64,000 bases of DNA from positions 310,001-374,000 of the forward strand of contig NZ_LVWI01000001.1 of the NCBI RefSeq assembly GCF_001909055.1. Reading direction: 5' to 3'. Positions 17,880 through 27,538 of this stretch are shown here, in pieces (the first letter of the stretch is position 1; each line of letters opens with the position of its first letter). Below the pieces are notes generated by a model. The model did no database searches. It saw only the letters and a program-made list of their open reading frames with translations, and had not been told where the DNA came from. Position numbers and translations under genes: made by a program. This DNA comes from Paenibacillus helianthi. GTDB lineage: Bacteria > Bacillota > Bacilli > Paenibacillales > Paenibacillaceae.

Positions 17880-18339
17880 GGGGTTCCCCGTATTCTCCTT
17901 TCATGTCCATGAAAATCGGGACGGCCTCTGCCACAAAAGGGTTTCCGGGAAAGGATTACTAGATGAGCTTGGTTTGTTTTATAAGAATGATGTCAGTCCG
18001 ATTATTCTTGCTCTTGCCAAAGCCGCACAGACTAAAGCAGTGATGCTATGGAAGCATATTTATAATCAGCTATATACCTATATGGAAGAGGAACCCCGGG
18101 ATGCGGCAGATGACAGCACCCGCAACCTTATCATCGAGCAATTCAAATCCATCACCTGGGAACTCGAACCGGAGGTATTCGGACTTCACAGCAATCCGTT
18201 CCGCATCATACCCAAATTCAGAACAGACCCCAACCCTCCACACAACACTATATCTATTAAGGCGACCTGCTGTCTGGCTTATCAGCTCAGAGCGGATCAT
18301 GGATACTGCAGCAGCTGTCCTATACTGCCGCCGGAGTAA
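17791..18339 (+). pseudogene. FhuF-type siderophore-iron reductase, N-terminally truncated
   Basis: The frame reads SNMSVQLIRTEGFPVFSFHV, SPIILALAKAAQTKAVMLWK and the diagnostic tail FRIIPKF ... KATCCLAYQLRADHGYCSSC. The CC-x10-C-x2-C cysteine set binds a [2Fe-2S] cluster in FhuF ferric-siderophore reductases. The first ~15 codons from the ATG at 17791 overlap the AraC frame and are nonsense, so the true N-terminus is gone. Together with the truncated Btr-like gene it marks one deletion joining a regulator to its target gene. A terminator follows. Confidence 0.7.
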
Positions 18340-18372
18340 ACGGAGCTACTGGTAAATAGTCTGCAGGATGAG

Positions 18373-18398
18373 ACCGCTGCCCATGCGGTTTTTTTTGT
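18373..18398 (+). terminator. Terminator after the fhuF remnant
   Basis: ACCGC-TGCCCAT-GCGGT followed by TTTTTTT. Confidence 0.85.
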
Positions 18399-18489
18399 GC
18401 GAATGGCATTTAATTGTTTCTTTTTGGCATAATCTATGGTATCTATTGTAAGTCAAAGAACAAAATGCAAAACAAAGGGAGAGGTTTTG

Positions 18490-19251
18490 ATGTGGGATCG
18501 TAAGGAAATAAAGCGAAGGGCTAAGGATGTGCTCCGAATCTCGTATTGGAAGGCTTTTGTGGTGAGTTTAATACTGGTTTTACTTGGAGAAGGCATGGGT
18601 ATCCCAAGCTTAACTCAAAGAATGGGTTCCTCGTCATTTCGTTCAGAATGGTCGAACTCTGTACATGACATGGATTGGGGGATTTTAGGCCCCTTCCTTA
18701 TTATCGTAGTATTCATAGTTGGCTTATTCGCAGTAATTGGAATTGCATTTCATATCCTGATTGGTTCTCCTCTCACAGTAGGTTCATTGCGTTACTTCAA
18801 GCAGGCTGCCGAGGGTGAAGTCCGTATGGGCAATATCGGCTATGCGTTTCATAAAGAACGGTATTGGGCTATAGTTCTAACTATGCTTTGGAGAGGTTTT
18901 TTGAATTTCTTATGGTTCCTGTTACTGATCATTCCAGGAATAGTAAAATCCTATGCATATAGTCAGGTACCTTACATCCTTTCAGACAATCCGAATATCG
19001 GATATAACCGTGCAGTAGAATTAAGCAAGCAAATGACACAGGGACATAAGTTCCGCATGTTTGTGCTTGATCTGAGCTTTCTTGGATGGATTCTGCTTGG
19101 CCTGCTGGCACTCGGCATCGGCGTCTTATTCGTTCAGCCCTACATTAATGCCACGAAGGCAGAGCTTTACTTGGATTTACGCCATACTGCACTTACATAT
19201 AAATTGACAACAGAATATGAACTCCGGCTAGCACCGACACCCTATTTTTAG
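18490..19251 (+). CDS. DUF975 integral membrane protein
   Basis: 253 aa from the ATG at 18490 (AAGGGAGAGG six bases upstream; an in-frame ATG 54 bases earlier has no site). The opening MWDRKEIKRRAKDVL followed by a hydrophobic stretch (FVVSLILVLLGEG) is the DUF975 signature. About five membrane segments: ~22-38, ~72-100, ~138-160 (LWFLLLIIPGIVKSYAYSQV, typical of the family), ~198-225. YILSDNPNIGYNRAVELSKQ matches the family's cytoplasmic motif. Function unknown; related proteins are small bacterial membrane proteins without an assigned role. Monocistronic with its own terminator. Confidence 0.85.
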   Translation: MWDRKEIKRRAKDVLRISYWKAFVVSLILVLLGEGMGIPSLTQRMGSSSFRSEWSNSVHDMDWGILGPFLIIVVFIVGLFAVIGIAFHILIGSPLTVGSLRYFKQAAEGEVRMGNIGYAFHKERYWAIVLTMLWRGFLNFLWFLLLIIPGIVKSYAYSQVPYILSDNPNIGYNRAVELSKQMTQGHKFRMFVLDLSFLGWILLGLLALGIGVLFVQPYINATKAELYLDLRHTALTYKLTTEYELRLAPTPYF

Positions 19252-19293
19252 AATCGTATCCGCTAGATTGCTGCTGATGAATAGTCAACATGA

Positions 19294-19322
19294 TGAGCCT
19301 GCGCTTGGTGCGGGCTTTTTGT
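19294..19322 (+). terminator. Terminator of the DUF975 gene
   Basis: GAGCCTGCGC-TTG-GTGCGGGCT followed by TTTTTG. The preceding GAATAGTCAACATGA nearly repeats GAATAGTTAACATGA at 13696-13710. Confidence 0.8.
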
Positions 19323-19424
19323 GCTGGGATTGTACAGATGAATAGGCAGGCATGAACTTCGCAATTTTATCAAAGGCCCCTCTCCGGCGGAAAGCGCACC
19401 ACTCGACCGGTTCCTCCGTTAAGC

Positions 19425-19470
19425 AGCAAAATTAAAAGGCCTCAGTCCCATTGAATTCAGGACTAAGGCC
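19425..19470 (-). terminator. Terminator of the serine hydrolase gene, dispersed-repeat hairpin copy 1
   Basis: On the minus strand GGCCTTAGTCC-TGAATTCAATG-GGACTGAGGCC is followed by TTTTAATTTT. The same hairpin with loop TGAATTC recurs at 24061-24108. Confidence 0.8.
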
Positions 19471-19583
19471 GCTTAAGGATCATATCCACGCTGTCTACTT
19501 AATGGGGTGAAGTTCAGAATGGCTTGCGGTACACCTCTTCTTATCACTTCAGCACAGAACAGCATCAAGCACACCCAGCCTGC

Positions 19584-21497
19584 TTAACTGTAGAATTGCC
19601 AGAATACAAGCAGTCCTACCAGAACTACCATCATCGCCCCAGGCAGAATGGCCGACCACTTGTCACGGGCAGTTGAAGCAGACCGCTTCTTCTTCCAGGA
19701 TACCAGCAATGCTGCCAAGAACAATACAGCCAGTCCAGTCAGACCATAGTTAACCATAATCTGCGGGTACACTTCGGCATAGGCACGCTCATTGTTGCTG
19801 AGCATCCGCAAAGCCAGAACCAGATTGTTCACCACAATGCCAGTGCCTGATAAGGTTAGGCCAACCACCAACTTGCGGCTGGCGGCACTAGAAGCAGGAC
19901 GTGTTCTGGCTCTCCGCCTGTTCAAGATCTTCTGAACCAGCAATACAAACGGGGCGATAATGAAATAGACGACGGCCAGCACCGCAAGCGCGGCACTCAA
20001 GAGCAGCACCGGCATCGATTTATCAGCAGGCAATGGCAAATAATCAGAGGTATACACCGAGATCGCCTTTACCTTACCATCACTGACTGTTGCATGCAGC
20101 ATGGGCCAGGCATCCAGCGCCGAGTCTCCGCTTACTTTCTCATAGAGATAAGGCTGAACCTGCTTATAGCTCCCGGTCATACCTGCAAGTGACACACGGA
20201 GCTGATCCGCTCCCTGCGGCTCAAGCTTCATCAGCGTGAGATAGGGAAATAGATTCATGAAGCCATGTCCAGGGCGGCGCGCAGCCACGAACTCACCTTG
20301 AACCTCTGACGCGTCCGGCAGATCGACTGCATCCGCCTGCTCACGCGTACCCACGATTGCTTTGGTCAGACCATGAACAATATTGGATTCGCTGGCCTGA
20401 TTGGTCATAATTACGATCGCGAACCGGTCTTCAGGCACGATCTGCAGATTGGTGGCAAAGGCAATCGTATTCCCGCCGTGGCCGAGCGTCCGGTGCCGTC
20501 CAGGATATTCCCAGAACCCATGCGCATTGCCCGGCATTCCTTCAGCTGAGGCATAACTTTGGGTCAGCATCTTGCCCAGGGTCTCGGGCTTCTCGAACAG
20601 AGGGGATTGTTCTCCGGCTGCAGGCAGGAACGCCATCGCAAACTTAGCCAGATCTTCCGCAGTGCCGTTATTGCCGCCATTGGGGTACATGGACATATAG
20701 TTCCATGATCCCTGCCTAAAGGACCCTTTTCCCTCAAAGAAATAACCCTTAGCTTTATGCTTCAGCAGCTCCGGGCGCTCTTCTACTACGGAATAGGCAA
20801 TGGAATCCTTCATGCCAAGGGGATCAAAAATATGCTGCTGAACGTATTCACGGTAAGGCTGACCGCTGATTCTCTCCACAATATACGCAGCCAGTGAGTT
20901 ACCATAATTCGAATAGGCTACAGCCTCACCAGGTCTGTATATCTGTGCAGGCTGGGCAAGCTTCAGTCCCTCTTCCAGCGACCGCACTTCCTCAGGAGAT
21001 TGGTAGGCCATATCGAACATATACTCTTCGAATCCGGCATTGTGGTTCATGAGATTAAGCATTGTTATGGGATCATCATATTTCAGCTTTGTTAGGAAAT
21101 TCTCCGGTAAATAGTTGCGAATATCTTCATTCAAATCAATTTCACCTTGTTCTTCCAACTGCATCACGGACGTCCATACGGTAAGCTTGCTGATCGAGCC
21201 CCACTCCATTACCGTATCCGGCGAGACAGGGATCTGCTGCTCCACGTCGGCGTAGCCGTAACCCTTGGACAGAACCACCTGGCCGTCCTTCACCATAACA
21301 ACAGACGCGCCTACGGATTGTTGTCCTATGTACTCTTTAACATAATTGTCGACAAAAGCTTCCAAACCGGCCAGCGGAATCCCGGAGGGGGTAGCTGCCT
21401 CTGCACCTGCGCTAACTTTTTCCACCGCAAATGCTGTGATACTACTGGACATAAATAATAGTATTGAGAACACTAGTATAAATCCTCTTCTTAACAA
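19584..21497 (-). CDS. Membrane-anchored beta-lactamase/penicillin-binding-type serine hydrolase
   Basis: 637 aa, TTG start at 21497 with AAAGGAGAGG five bases upstream. Signal peptide ~1-24 (FILVFSILLFMSSSITAFA). The catalytic domain ~45-390 has the class C/AmpH-like triad motifs: SISK (Ser101, Lys104), YSN (Tyr194-Asn196) and HGG. A beta-rich linker follows, then a C-terminal membrane part with about four hydrophobic segments (VLLLSAALAVLAVVYFIIAP, GLTGLAVLFLAALLV, MMVVLVGLLVFWQF). The enzyme domain should face outside. Likely roles are peptide/D-amino-acid hydrolysis or peptidoglycan-related esterase; true beta-lactamase activity is not implied. Monocistronic. Confidence 0.85.
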   Translation of the reverse strand: MLRRGFILVFSILLFMSSSITAFAVEKVSAGAEAATPSGIPLAGLEAFVDNYVKEYIGQQSVGASVVMVKDGQVVLSKGYGYADVEQQIPVSPDTVMEWGSISKLTVWTSVMQLEEQGEIDLNEDIRNYLPENFLTKLKYDDPITMLNLMNHNAGFEEYMFDMAYQSPEEVRSLEEGLKLAQPAQIYRPGEAVAYSNYGNSLAAYIVERISGQPYREYVQQHIFDPLGMKDSIAYSVVEERPELLKHKAKGYFFEGKGSFRQGSWNYMSMYPNGGNNGTAEDLAKFAMAFLPAAGEQSPLFEKPETLGKMLTQSYASAEGMPGNAHGFWEYPGRHRTLGHGGNTIAFATNLQIVPEDRFAIVIMTNQASESNIVHGLTKAIVGTREQADAVDLPDASEVQGEFVAARRPGHGFMNLFPYLTLMKLEPQGADQLRVSLAGMTGSYKQVQPYLYEKVSGDSALDAWPMLHATVSDGKVKAISVYTSDYLPLPADKSMPVLLLSAALAVLAVVYFIIAPFVLLVQKILNRRRARTRPASSAASRKLVVGLTLSGTGIVVNNLVLALRMLSNNERAYAEVYPQIMVNYGLTGLAVLFLAALLVSWKKKRSASTARDKWSAILPGAMMVVLVGLLVFWQFYS

Positions 21498-21772
21498 TAA
21501 GACCTCTCCTTTAGTTGAGTAAATTCCTGCAGCTCTCCTATTCTATCAAGAATCCTCACACATAACCGTATAATTTTGTCAAAAGTAAATTAAGGGTGAT
21601 TTCAGCTCCACATATTTCCTCCACATAACAAACAGCGGCCCCCGTTACCGGAGAACCGCCGCCCGTTTTGCTCTAATTACTATTTCTACAGATATACACT
21701 TCTGGCTATAAAAAAATTCCCTTTAAGTTTACTCGATTCGTATTGATAACAATGGACTTTTATTTACGTGTG

Positions 21773-23836
21773 CTATTCGACCTGGAACTGATTCAATTCA
21801 TCCTGTAGCTTTTTCGACAAAAGGCTGAGTTGCTGGGATAGTGCTGCAACATGCTGTATGCTGTCCAGTTGCTCCTGAGTACTTGCACTTACCTCTTCCG
21901 TCGAAGCAGAATTCTCTTCTGTCGTCGAAGAAATCACTTCCAGTGCCTGTAAAATTTCTTCCTTGTGGGTATGAACATTGGAAGTGTTATCGCTGATTTG
22001 AATCATGCGTAATTTCAAGCCTTCTAAATCCTTGTTAATACTGAGGAACACCTGCTTCGTAGCTTCAACGGATTTCGCGGTTTCTCCAGCTATTTCAAGG
22101 CCCTGCGTTGTGTGTTCAACGGATGCCGTGGTTTTCTCCGCGATATCATGAACCTTTCTGGCGATCTCCTGTGTAGCCCGTGCAGTCTGTTCCGCCAATT
22201 TCCGGACCTCTCCTGCCACAACAGCAAACCCGCGGCCCTGTTCTCCTGCACGTGCTGCTTCGATAGACGCGTTAAGTGCTAACAGATTGGTTTGTGTGGC
22301 AATTTGATGTACCGTATCTACGATGCCCGATATCTCATTACGGCTAAGATCAATATCTTGAATCGCAGACGAAATCGCCTGTGTGGAGTTGTGATTTTCT
22401 TGAGCCCATCTGGATAACTGATCCAAAACGTCTAACCCTAGTCCGCTTTGGTCTGCAGAAGCTTGCACCATCCCTTCTATGGCTTTGGTATCATTCGTGA
22501 TTTCGTCGATTTGACCGGATAATGACCCTGTTTTGTGAAGAATCGTATCCGTTTCGATTGACTGATAATTAGTTGCGTTAGCAATCTCAGTAATGGCCAT
22601 AGCCATATCGTTCATTGTCACAGCCGTTCGGGAAGATATAGATTGCAGATCCTTGGAAGACTGATTTAATACCTCTGCGGAGGCGCCAACCATCTGAATC
22701 ATATTTTGAATTTTCCGGACCATATTGAAGATTCCGATTGAAATTTGTCCAATTTCATTTTTAGAATTAGCATCGAACTCAACAGTCAAATCCCCGTTTT
22801 CCACCCGCTTGATCTTGGTAAGAAGTATAGGTATGGATCTGAGCAGATAACGGAGTGTGATATATGAAAATAAAATGAGCAGGAACGCAGCTGCAGTGAA
22901 CCCGATAATGGTAAGCCATGTGAAGTTCACTAATTCTGAGAGTACTTCACGCTTTGAAATGGTCAATCCTACTGACCACCCAGTATCTTTACTTGTGGCG
23001 TACCCGATGTAACGGCTCTCTCCATTGTCGTTAATCAGTTCTACTCCGGATTCGCCAGCTAACATTTTCTTTCCGATCTTCCCTAGATCACCCGGGCTCT
23101 CGTTAATCTTTTCCTTTAATATTTTAGTCTTATCAGGGTGATACATAATCTCTCCAGTTTTTGTGGCGAGAATGGAATAACCTGTGCTGCCAAGCTTATA
23201 GCTTTGCATGATAGAAGGAATATCCTTAAACGCTATATCAACTACCACAAAACCAATTATCGCATTGTTGTCATTCTTAATCGGATAAAAAATACCCATC
23301 AACAAATCACCCGTAATAATATCATTGTAAGGATCGGAGTAGTACAAGCCGTCTGCTGCGACTGCCGGTTTGTAATACGGGCGTTGTTCAATAGTAAAGG
23401 TAGGCTCCGATACACTGCCATCGTTCAGGATGTAAAAGCCTTTGCCTGTAGTACTTGCTACCCAAGCATCTGCAAAAGCGGGCTCTCCCTTAACAATGGC
23501 TGCCAAGGTTTTTGTTACTTCAGCCGCATGCGGAGAAGTTTTGGCCAATCCAGGAGATTCCGTAGATTCGAGATATTGTTTAAATAGATTATTCGTTGAC
23601 ATCTGCTTGACAAGTGAACCCTTTTCCTTAAATAAAGCATCGAACTGACTAACGAGTGCCTGTGTTTTAGTCTGAAGCATGGACTCTTGGTTCTTCACAA
23701 GTATGTTTCGAGTGCTAGAAAATACAAATGTACCCAAGATCGAAAAGACGACAACGATAATAACTAAGAGAACAATTGATAATGTATTTGCAATACTCGA
23801 TAAATTGAATCGTCTTTTCTTTAATTGCTGTGACAT
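21773..23836 (-). CDS. Methyl-accepting chemotaxis protein with dCache sensor
   Basis: 687 aa from the ATG at 23836 (preceded by a run of seven Gs); an alternative ATG at 23902 would add 22 polar residues before the first membrane helix. Helix 1 ~15-37; extracellular dCache ~38-280 ([48 protein letters not shown]); helix 2 ~300-325; HAMP ~325-375 ([20 protein letters not shown]); signalling coiled coil with hairpin tip [20 protein letters not shown] and [20 protein letters not shown]. It detects a small ligand and signals to CheA. dCache domains often bind amino acids, but the ligand motif was not verified. The 256-bp gap upstream (23903-24158) holds only an AT-rich promoter region and a terminator. 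Confidence 0.95.
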   Translation of the reverse strand: MSQQLKKRRFNLSSIANTLSIVLLVIIVVVFSILGTFVFSSTRNILVKNQESMLQTKTQALVSQFDALFKEKGSLVKQMSTNNLFKQYLESTESPGLAKTSPHAAEVTKTLAAIVKGEPAFADAWVASTTGKGFYILNDGSVSEPTFTIEQRPYYKPAVAADGLYYSDPYNDIITGDLLMGIFYPIKNDNNAIIGFVVVDIAFKDIPSIMQSYKLGSTGYSILATKTGEIMYHPDKTKILKEKINESPGDLGKIGKKMLAGESGVELINDNGESRYIGYATSKDTGWSVGLTISKREVLSELVNFTWLTIIGFTAAAFLLILFSYITLRYLLRSIPILLTKIKRVENGDLTVEFDANSKNEIGQISIGIFNMVRKIQNMIQMVGASAEVLNQSSKDLQSISSRTAVTMNDMAMAITEIANATNYQSIETDTILHKTGSLSGQIDEITNDTKAIEGMVQASADQSGLGLDVLDQLSRWAQENHNSTQAISSAIQDIDLSRNEISGIVDTVHQIATQTNLLALNASIEAARAGEQGRGFAVVAGEVRKLAEQTARATQEIARKVHDIAEKTTASVEHTTQGLEIAGETAKSVEATKQVFLSINKDLEGLKLRMIQISDNTSNVHTHKEEILQALEVISSTTEENSASTEEVSASTQEQLDSIQHVAALSQQLSLLSKKLQDELNQFQVE

Positions 23837-24060
23837 TAGAACCCCCCCATTTCGCTTTTGTGTAATTAGCTCATAATAATATTTCGGATATTTGTCGATC
23901 ATTCGATAGAGTAGTTTTCGATAATAAATATTTTGATGTCAAATTTTAAGGTTTACAGCATAAAAATTATAAAATACAGTTCATTTTATATTTTTTCGGG
24001 TGCATTACTATTGCTTAGATGTTGAAATGCTAGATGCCATTTTCAACAGTGAACGGTTAT

Positions 24061-24108
24061 AAGCAAAACAAAACGACCTTAGTCCCATAGAATTCAGGAC
24101 CAAGGCCG
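24061..24108 (-). terminator. Terminator of the osmC operon, dispersed-repeat hairpin copy 2
   Basis: On the minus strand CGGCCTTGGTCC-TGAATTC-TATG-GGACTAAGGTCG is followed by TTTTGTTTTG. Near-copy of the hairpin at 19425-19470. Confidence 0.8.
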
Positions 24109-24158
24109 CTTACCGATAACTTTATTTTTGATATGAATAGTTCAGTCCAATCCAAGCC

Positions 24159-24593
24159 TTAGCTTTTTTTCTCTGGTTTCTCTACCTCTACTCCATTAAG
24201 AATTAGATGCAAGCGGATGTCTGCCTTAAGCGAATCCGAGACGGCACAGTACTTCTCCTCAGCCATCAGGATGGCTTTCCAGAGCCGGTAATCGGGGACA
24301 TTCCCATCAATATGAAAAAACAGATCAATTGCTGTAAATCCGGAAGGATTCGCTTCCTTGCGGGTTCCATCTGCTTCAATCTCAAGTCGTGTGATTTCTG
24401 GCAGGAACCGATCCAGAATCATCGTGATATCGATGCCCATACAGCCTCCCAACCCGGCCAGCAGCAATTCCATCGGAGTCATGCCTTCGCCGTTACCACC
24501 GTATTTAGGAGTTGCATCCATCCCCACGGAATAGCCGGAAGGCCCTGTTGAATCAAACATCCGTTTACCTTTCCAAATGGTCGATACTTTCAT
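24159..24593 (-). CDS. OsmC/Ohr-family thiol peroxidase-like protein
   Basis: 144 aa. Reduces organic or lipid hydroperoxides with a redox-active cysteine pair; cytoplasmic. Both family cysteines are present: the N-terminal one in LLLAGLGGCMGIDI and the second in EEKYCAVSDSLKA; the GEGMTPMELLLAGL stretch is typical of the YhfA-like OsmC subgroup. The ATG has AAGGAAGAAGG upstream. It is the last gene of a minus-strand operon behind an amino-acid ABC transporter (17-bp gap), so supply of cystine or protection of sulfur metabolism from peroxides is a plausible link (inference). Confidence 0.88.
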   Translation of the reverse strand: MKVSTIWKGKRMFDSTGPSGYSVGMDATPKYGGNGEGMTPMELLLAGLGGCMGIDITMILDRFLPEITRLEIEADGTRKEANPSGFTAIDLFFHIDGNVPDYRLWKAILMAEEKYCAVSDSLKADIRLHLILNGVEVEKPEKKS

Positions 24594-24610
24594 TATCTTT
24601 ACCTTCTTCC

Positions 24611-25357
24611 TTAAATTTCGTTGATTTGACGCAAGAATCTGCGTGTCCGTTCCTCTCGGGGATCTTCAAAAAACCGCTGCGGAGCCGCTTCTTCGATAAT
24701 ATTACCATCTGCCATAAAAATGATTTTGGTCGCCACTTCACGGGCAAACTTCATCTCATGTGACACGACCAGCATCGTCATGCCCTCCTGAGCCAGTTCA
24801 CGCATCACACTCAGCACCTCACCCACAAGCTCGGGATCAAGCGCAGAAGTGGGTTCATCGAATAACATTACTGCGGGTTCCATAGCCAGAGAACGGGCAA
24901 TCGCCACTCTTTGTTGCTGCCCGCCGGAGAGCCGGGAAGGATAATATTCTTCACGATCCGCCAGTCCAACGCGGTCCAGAAGCTTCCGGCCTATAGCTAC
25001 AGCCTGTTCCTTCGGCAGCTTCTTCACGGTGATCAGACCTTCAATCACATTGCCGAGCGCTGTTTTGTGTGGATATAGGTTGAATTGCTGGAACACCATC
25101 CCGCTCTGCTTACGGATATTCCGGGTGGCCTGCTGACGCAAACGCCTGGAGGCAGTAGCATCTACTACAATCCCATTCACCTCAAAACTGCCGCCTGAGA
25201 TGTCCTCCAGACCATTTAAGCAGCGAAGCAATGTGCTTTTGCCTGAACCGCTCGGTCCCAGAACGACGACAATATCCTGTGCTGCCACCTGTATATTAAT
25301 GCCCTTCAGCACTTCATGATCCTGAAAATGCTTCGATAAGCCTGTAGTCGTTATCAT
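24611..25357 (-). CDS. Polar amino-acid ABC transporter ATP-binding protein
   Basis: 248 aa ATPase of the GlnQ/TcyN family. Walker A GPSGSGKST (about residues 34-42), Q-loop FQQFNLYPHKTALGNV, signature LSGGQQQRVAIARSLAM, Walker B VMLFDEPTSALDPE and H-loop VVSHEM. It energises import with the permease (25377-26018) and lipoprotein (26064-26885) just upstream; 19-bp gap to the permease gene. The similarity pattern points to polar amino acids, with cystine likeliest given the binding protein; this is an inference. Confidence 0.93.
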   Translation of the reverse strand: MITTTGLSKHFQDHEVLKGINIQVAAQDIVVVLGPSGSGKSTLLRCLNGLEDISGGSFEVNGIVVDATASRRLRQQATRNIRKQSGMVFQQFNLYPHKTALGNVIEGLITVKKLPKEQAVAIGRKLLDRVGLADREEYYPSRLSGGQQQRVAIARSLAMEPAVMLFDEPTSALDPELVGEVLSVMRELAQEGMTMLVVSHEMKFAREVATKIIFMADGNIIEEAAPQRFFEDPREERTRRFLRQINEI

Positions 25358-25376
25358 GTTAACGTCATCTCCATGT

Positions 25377-26018
25377 TCAATAAGCTTTGGCCAATCTGCG
25401 TTCGAACCGCTCCAGGATGAAGGCCAGCCCAGTACTCATAATCCAATACATCACACCGATCCCAAGATAAAAAGGCATATATTGATAATATTGGGCAATG
25501 AGGAGCTGCGCTTGACGCAGAAGTTCGCTGACCGTGATTACTGAAACGAGTGAGGTCTCCTTCAGCATACCAATGAACGTATTTCCCATAGGGGGAATAG
25601 CAATACGCATCGCCTGGGGCAGCACAATTCTGCGCATCGCCTGCCATGGCGTCATTCCGGTTGAATAAGCAGCCTCCAGTTGTCCCTTCGGAACCGACAG
25701 AATGGCTCCACGGAACGTCTCAGACAAGTAAGCCCCGGCATTTACACTGAGCGCAATATAGGCTGCTGTCAGGGAACCAAGTGTAATCCCATAATCTACA
25801 AGTCCATAATATATGATTACAATTTGTACAAGGAGCGGTGTACCGCGGATGATAGATACATAGAAACGGGCAATCCACCGAATCGGCGGATTCCCTTTGA
25901 GACGGGCGATAGCCACCACTAGTCCGATGATCAGACCGAAGAACATTGAGACAACCGTCAACAGTAAGGTGTAACCGGCGCCCTTCAGCAAGAAGGGCAG
26001 ATTGTCGAACACGAGTTG
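25377..26018 (-). CDS. Polar amino-acid ABC transporter permease
   Basis: 213 aa from the ATG at 26018 (GGGAAGGGGG upstream; an in-frame ATG at 26060 has no such site). His/Glu/Gln/Arg/opine-type permease: hydrophobic start (GAGYTLLLTVVSMFFGLIIG), YVSIIRGTPLLVQIVIIYYG, and the EAA coupling motif EAAYSTGMTPWQAMRRIVLP QAMRIAIPP (written in two parts). About five membrane helices. A single permease gene implies a homodimer. Part of the tetR to osmC operon. Confidence 0.92.
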   Translation of the reverse strand, partial: QLVFDNLPFLLKGAGYTLLLTVVSMFFGLIIGLVVAIARLKGNPPIRWIARFYVSIIRGTPLLVQIVIIYYGLVDYGITLGSLTAAYIALSVNAGAYLSETFRGAILSVPKGQLEAAYSTGMTPWQAMRRIVLPQAMRIAIPPMGNTFIGMLKETSLVSVITVSELLRQAQLLIAQYYQYMPFYLGIGVMYWIMSTGLAFILERFERRLAKAY

Positions 26019-26063
26019 CATAGATACTACCCCCTTCCCGCCATAGGGCGCACGCTCCAAGAT

Positions 26064-26885
26064 TTATTTTGCAGGTGTCTCATTGAACCATTTCTGAAAA
26101 AGAGTGTCGTATGTGCCGTCTGCCTTCATATCGGCCAAGGCTTTATTCATGGCATCCCGAAGCTCAGCATTATCCTTGCGGAGAGCTACACCCGCCATAT
26201 CGGATTTGATCGGTTCGCCCACCGCTTTAATCTGAAAGCCATTCTCATCCACAATCGGCTTCAGGGCATACAGATTATTAATGGTCGCATCAATCCGTCC
26301 TGCATCCAGATCCTTCAGTGAGGTAATGACATCATCATACGTCTTGATCTTGAAATCACCTACTTTTGGCAGCACTTCGGTACGAAGATAGGTTTCATCG
26401 TTCGTTCCGAGCCCCACCCCAATCGTCTTCCCTTTGAAGTCTTCCAGCTTCGTGATATCTATATTTTTGGTATTGACGATGATTTTGACATTGTTGGTGA
26501 TGTAAGAATCCGTGAAATCAATTTGCTTCTTACGTTCATCAGTTATCGTAACCTGGCTAATCACGATGTCGAATTTCTTCGCTTGCAGACTTGGGATCAG
26601 CCCGGAGAAATCCTGAGTCGTAAATTCTGCTGTCACTCCAAGGCGTTTGGCAATTTCCTTGGCGATATCAGGGTCAAAACCGTCTACTTCTTTCTTATCA
26701 TTCAAAAAGGTATACGGCGGATAGGTTCCCATTGTACCGACCTTGATCACGCCCGCTTTTTTAATTTGTTCCAGTTCATTCGCCGCTGTAGTTCCCGAAA
26801 CTGATTTCCCGCCGCAAGCGCTTAGAACCAGACCGAACACAGCCAGCGCTGTTATTGTAACCATAGCAAATTTACGTTTTATCAT
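26064..26885 (-). CDS. Amino-acid (probably cystine) binding lipoprotein
   Basis: 273 aa extracytoplasmic binding protein anchored by lipid at Cys23 or so (lipobox LSAC in VFGLVLSACGGK). SBP_bac_3 fold: IKVGTMGTYPPYTFLNDKKE, VDGFDPDIAKEIAKRLGV, FDIVISQVTITDERKKQIDF, FKGKTIGVGLGTNDETYLR, DLDAGRIDATINN. This resembles the TcyJ/TcyA cystine-binding group more than glutamine binders. AAAGGGAGAG precedes the ATG. It is encoded 20 bp behind tetR and directly before the permease. Confidence 0.9.
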   Translation of the reverse strand: MIKRKFAMVTITALAVFGLVLSACGGKSVSGTTAANELEQIKKAGVIKVGTMGTYPPYTFLNDKKEVDGFDPDIAKEIAKRLGVTAEFTTQDFSGLIPSLQAKKFDIVISQVTITDERKKQIDFTDSYITNNVKIIVNTKNIDITKLEDFKGKTIGVGLGTNDETYLRTEVLPKVGDFKIKTYDDVITSLKDLDAGRIDATINNLYALKPIVDENGFQIKAVGEPIKSDMAGVALRKDNAELRDAMNKALADMKADGTYDTLFQKWFNETPAK

Positions 26886-26905
26886 TATTGTTTCTCTCCC
26901 TTTAT

Positions 26906-27538
26906 CTATAGTTTTCCCAACAATCCGTAAAATTCGAAATTGGCCAATTCACTCGCTAATTGCTGTGCAGAGGCCTCTGCAACCTTAGAATGAATGTCTT
27001 CGGAGCCAAATAACCAACGTGAGAGCAACCCGTCACACATACTCATTAACAGAGCAGCGCGAAGCTCAACCTCTATACCCTCAGGCAGCATTTGCAGCTC
27101 TATCGCTCTTTCTATATTGCGGCGAAAAGCTTGCTCCATTGCATTCCGGGTAGCCGAAATACGCTTCCTTATCGTTTGGTCGGCTCCATTTCCCATCAGG
27201 AGGATCTCCATAAGATGGCGGTTCTCTGCGGCGAAATTGAACAACCGGTGGAACAGTGCTTCTGAAGCTTCTACCATGTCCGTTATATCTCCCGGATCTT
27301 GACGATAACCTTGGGCAATAACTTGCAGTAGCTGTTCCTTGCCCGTTTCGATAATCTCCAGCGCAATGGCTTCCTTGCTCTTAAAGTGCCAGTAAAAGGT
27401 TCCTTGCGCTACACCCGCTTCCTGAACGATGTCCGATATTTTCGTCTGATGATATCCCAGCCTGGCAAACTTCTCCAGAGCGATTTGCATCAGCTGAGTT
27501 CTGCGATCTATGTTTCCGTTGTTTTCATCTATGGGCAA
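26906..27538 (-). CDS. TetR-family regulator of the amino-acid ABC operon
   Basis: 210 aa, TTG start at 27538 with GGAGGGGGAG upstream. The N-terminal TetR HTH is clear: ALEKFARLGYHQTKISDIVQ, EAGVAQGTFYWHFKSKEAIA. The C-terminal ligand/dimer domain is all-helical with no recognised ligand. First gene of the operon tetR-SBP-permease-ATPase-osmC, so autoregulation is likely. The leader contains TTGATT-CGTC-AGTCAG (27553-27574 area), an imperfect palindrome that could be the operator. Confidence 0.85.
   Translation of the reverse strand: MPIDENNGNIDRRTQLMQIALEKFARLGYHQTKISDIVQEAGVAQGTFYWHFKSKEAIALEIIETGKEQLLQVIAQGYRQDPGDITDMVEASEALFHRLFNFAAENRHLMEILLMGNGADQTIRKRISATRNAMEQAFRRNIERAIELQMLPEGIEVELRAALLMSMCDGLLSRWLFGSEDIHSKVAEASAQQLASELANFEFYGLLGKL

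Noticed and set aside
19584-21497. Antibiotic-resistance beta-lactamase
   Set aside because: The SxxK/YxN/HxG motifs are general to the penicillin-binding serine hydrolase superfamily, and the long membrane tail fits other serine hydrolases better.
21600-21700. Terminator-like GCGGC/GCCGC pairing upstream of the serine hydrolase gene
   Set aside because: The stem is short, the loop long, and the T run weak; not convincing.
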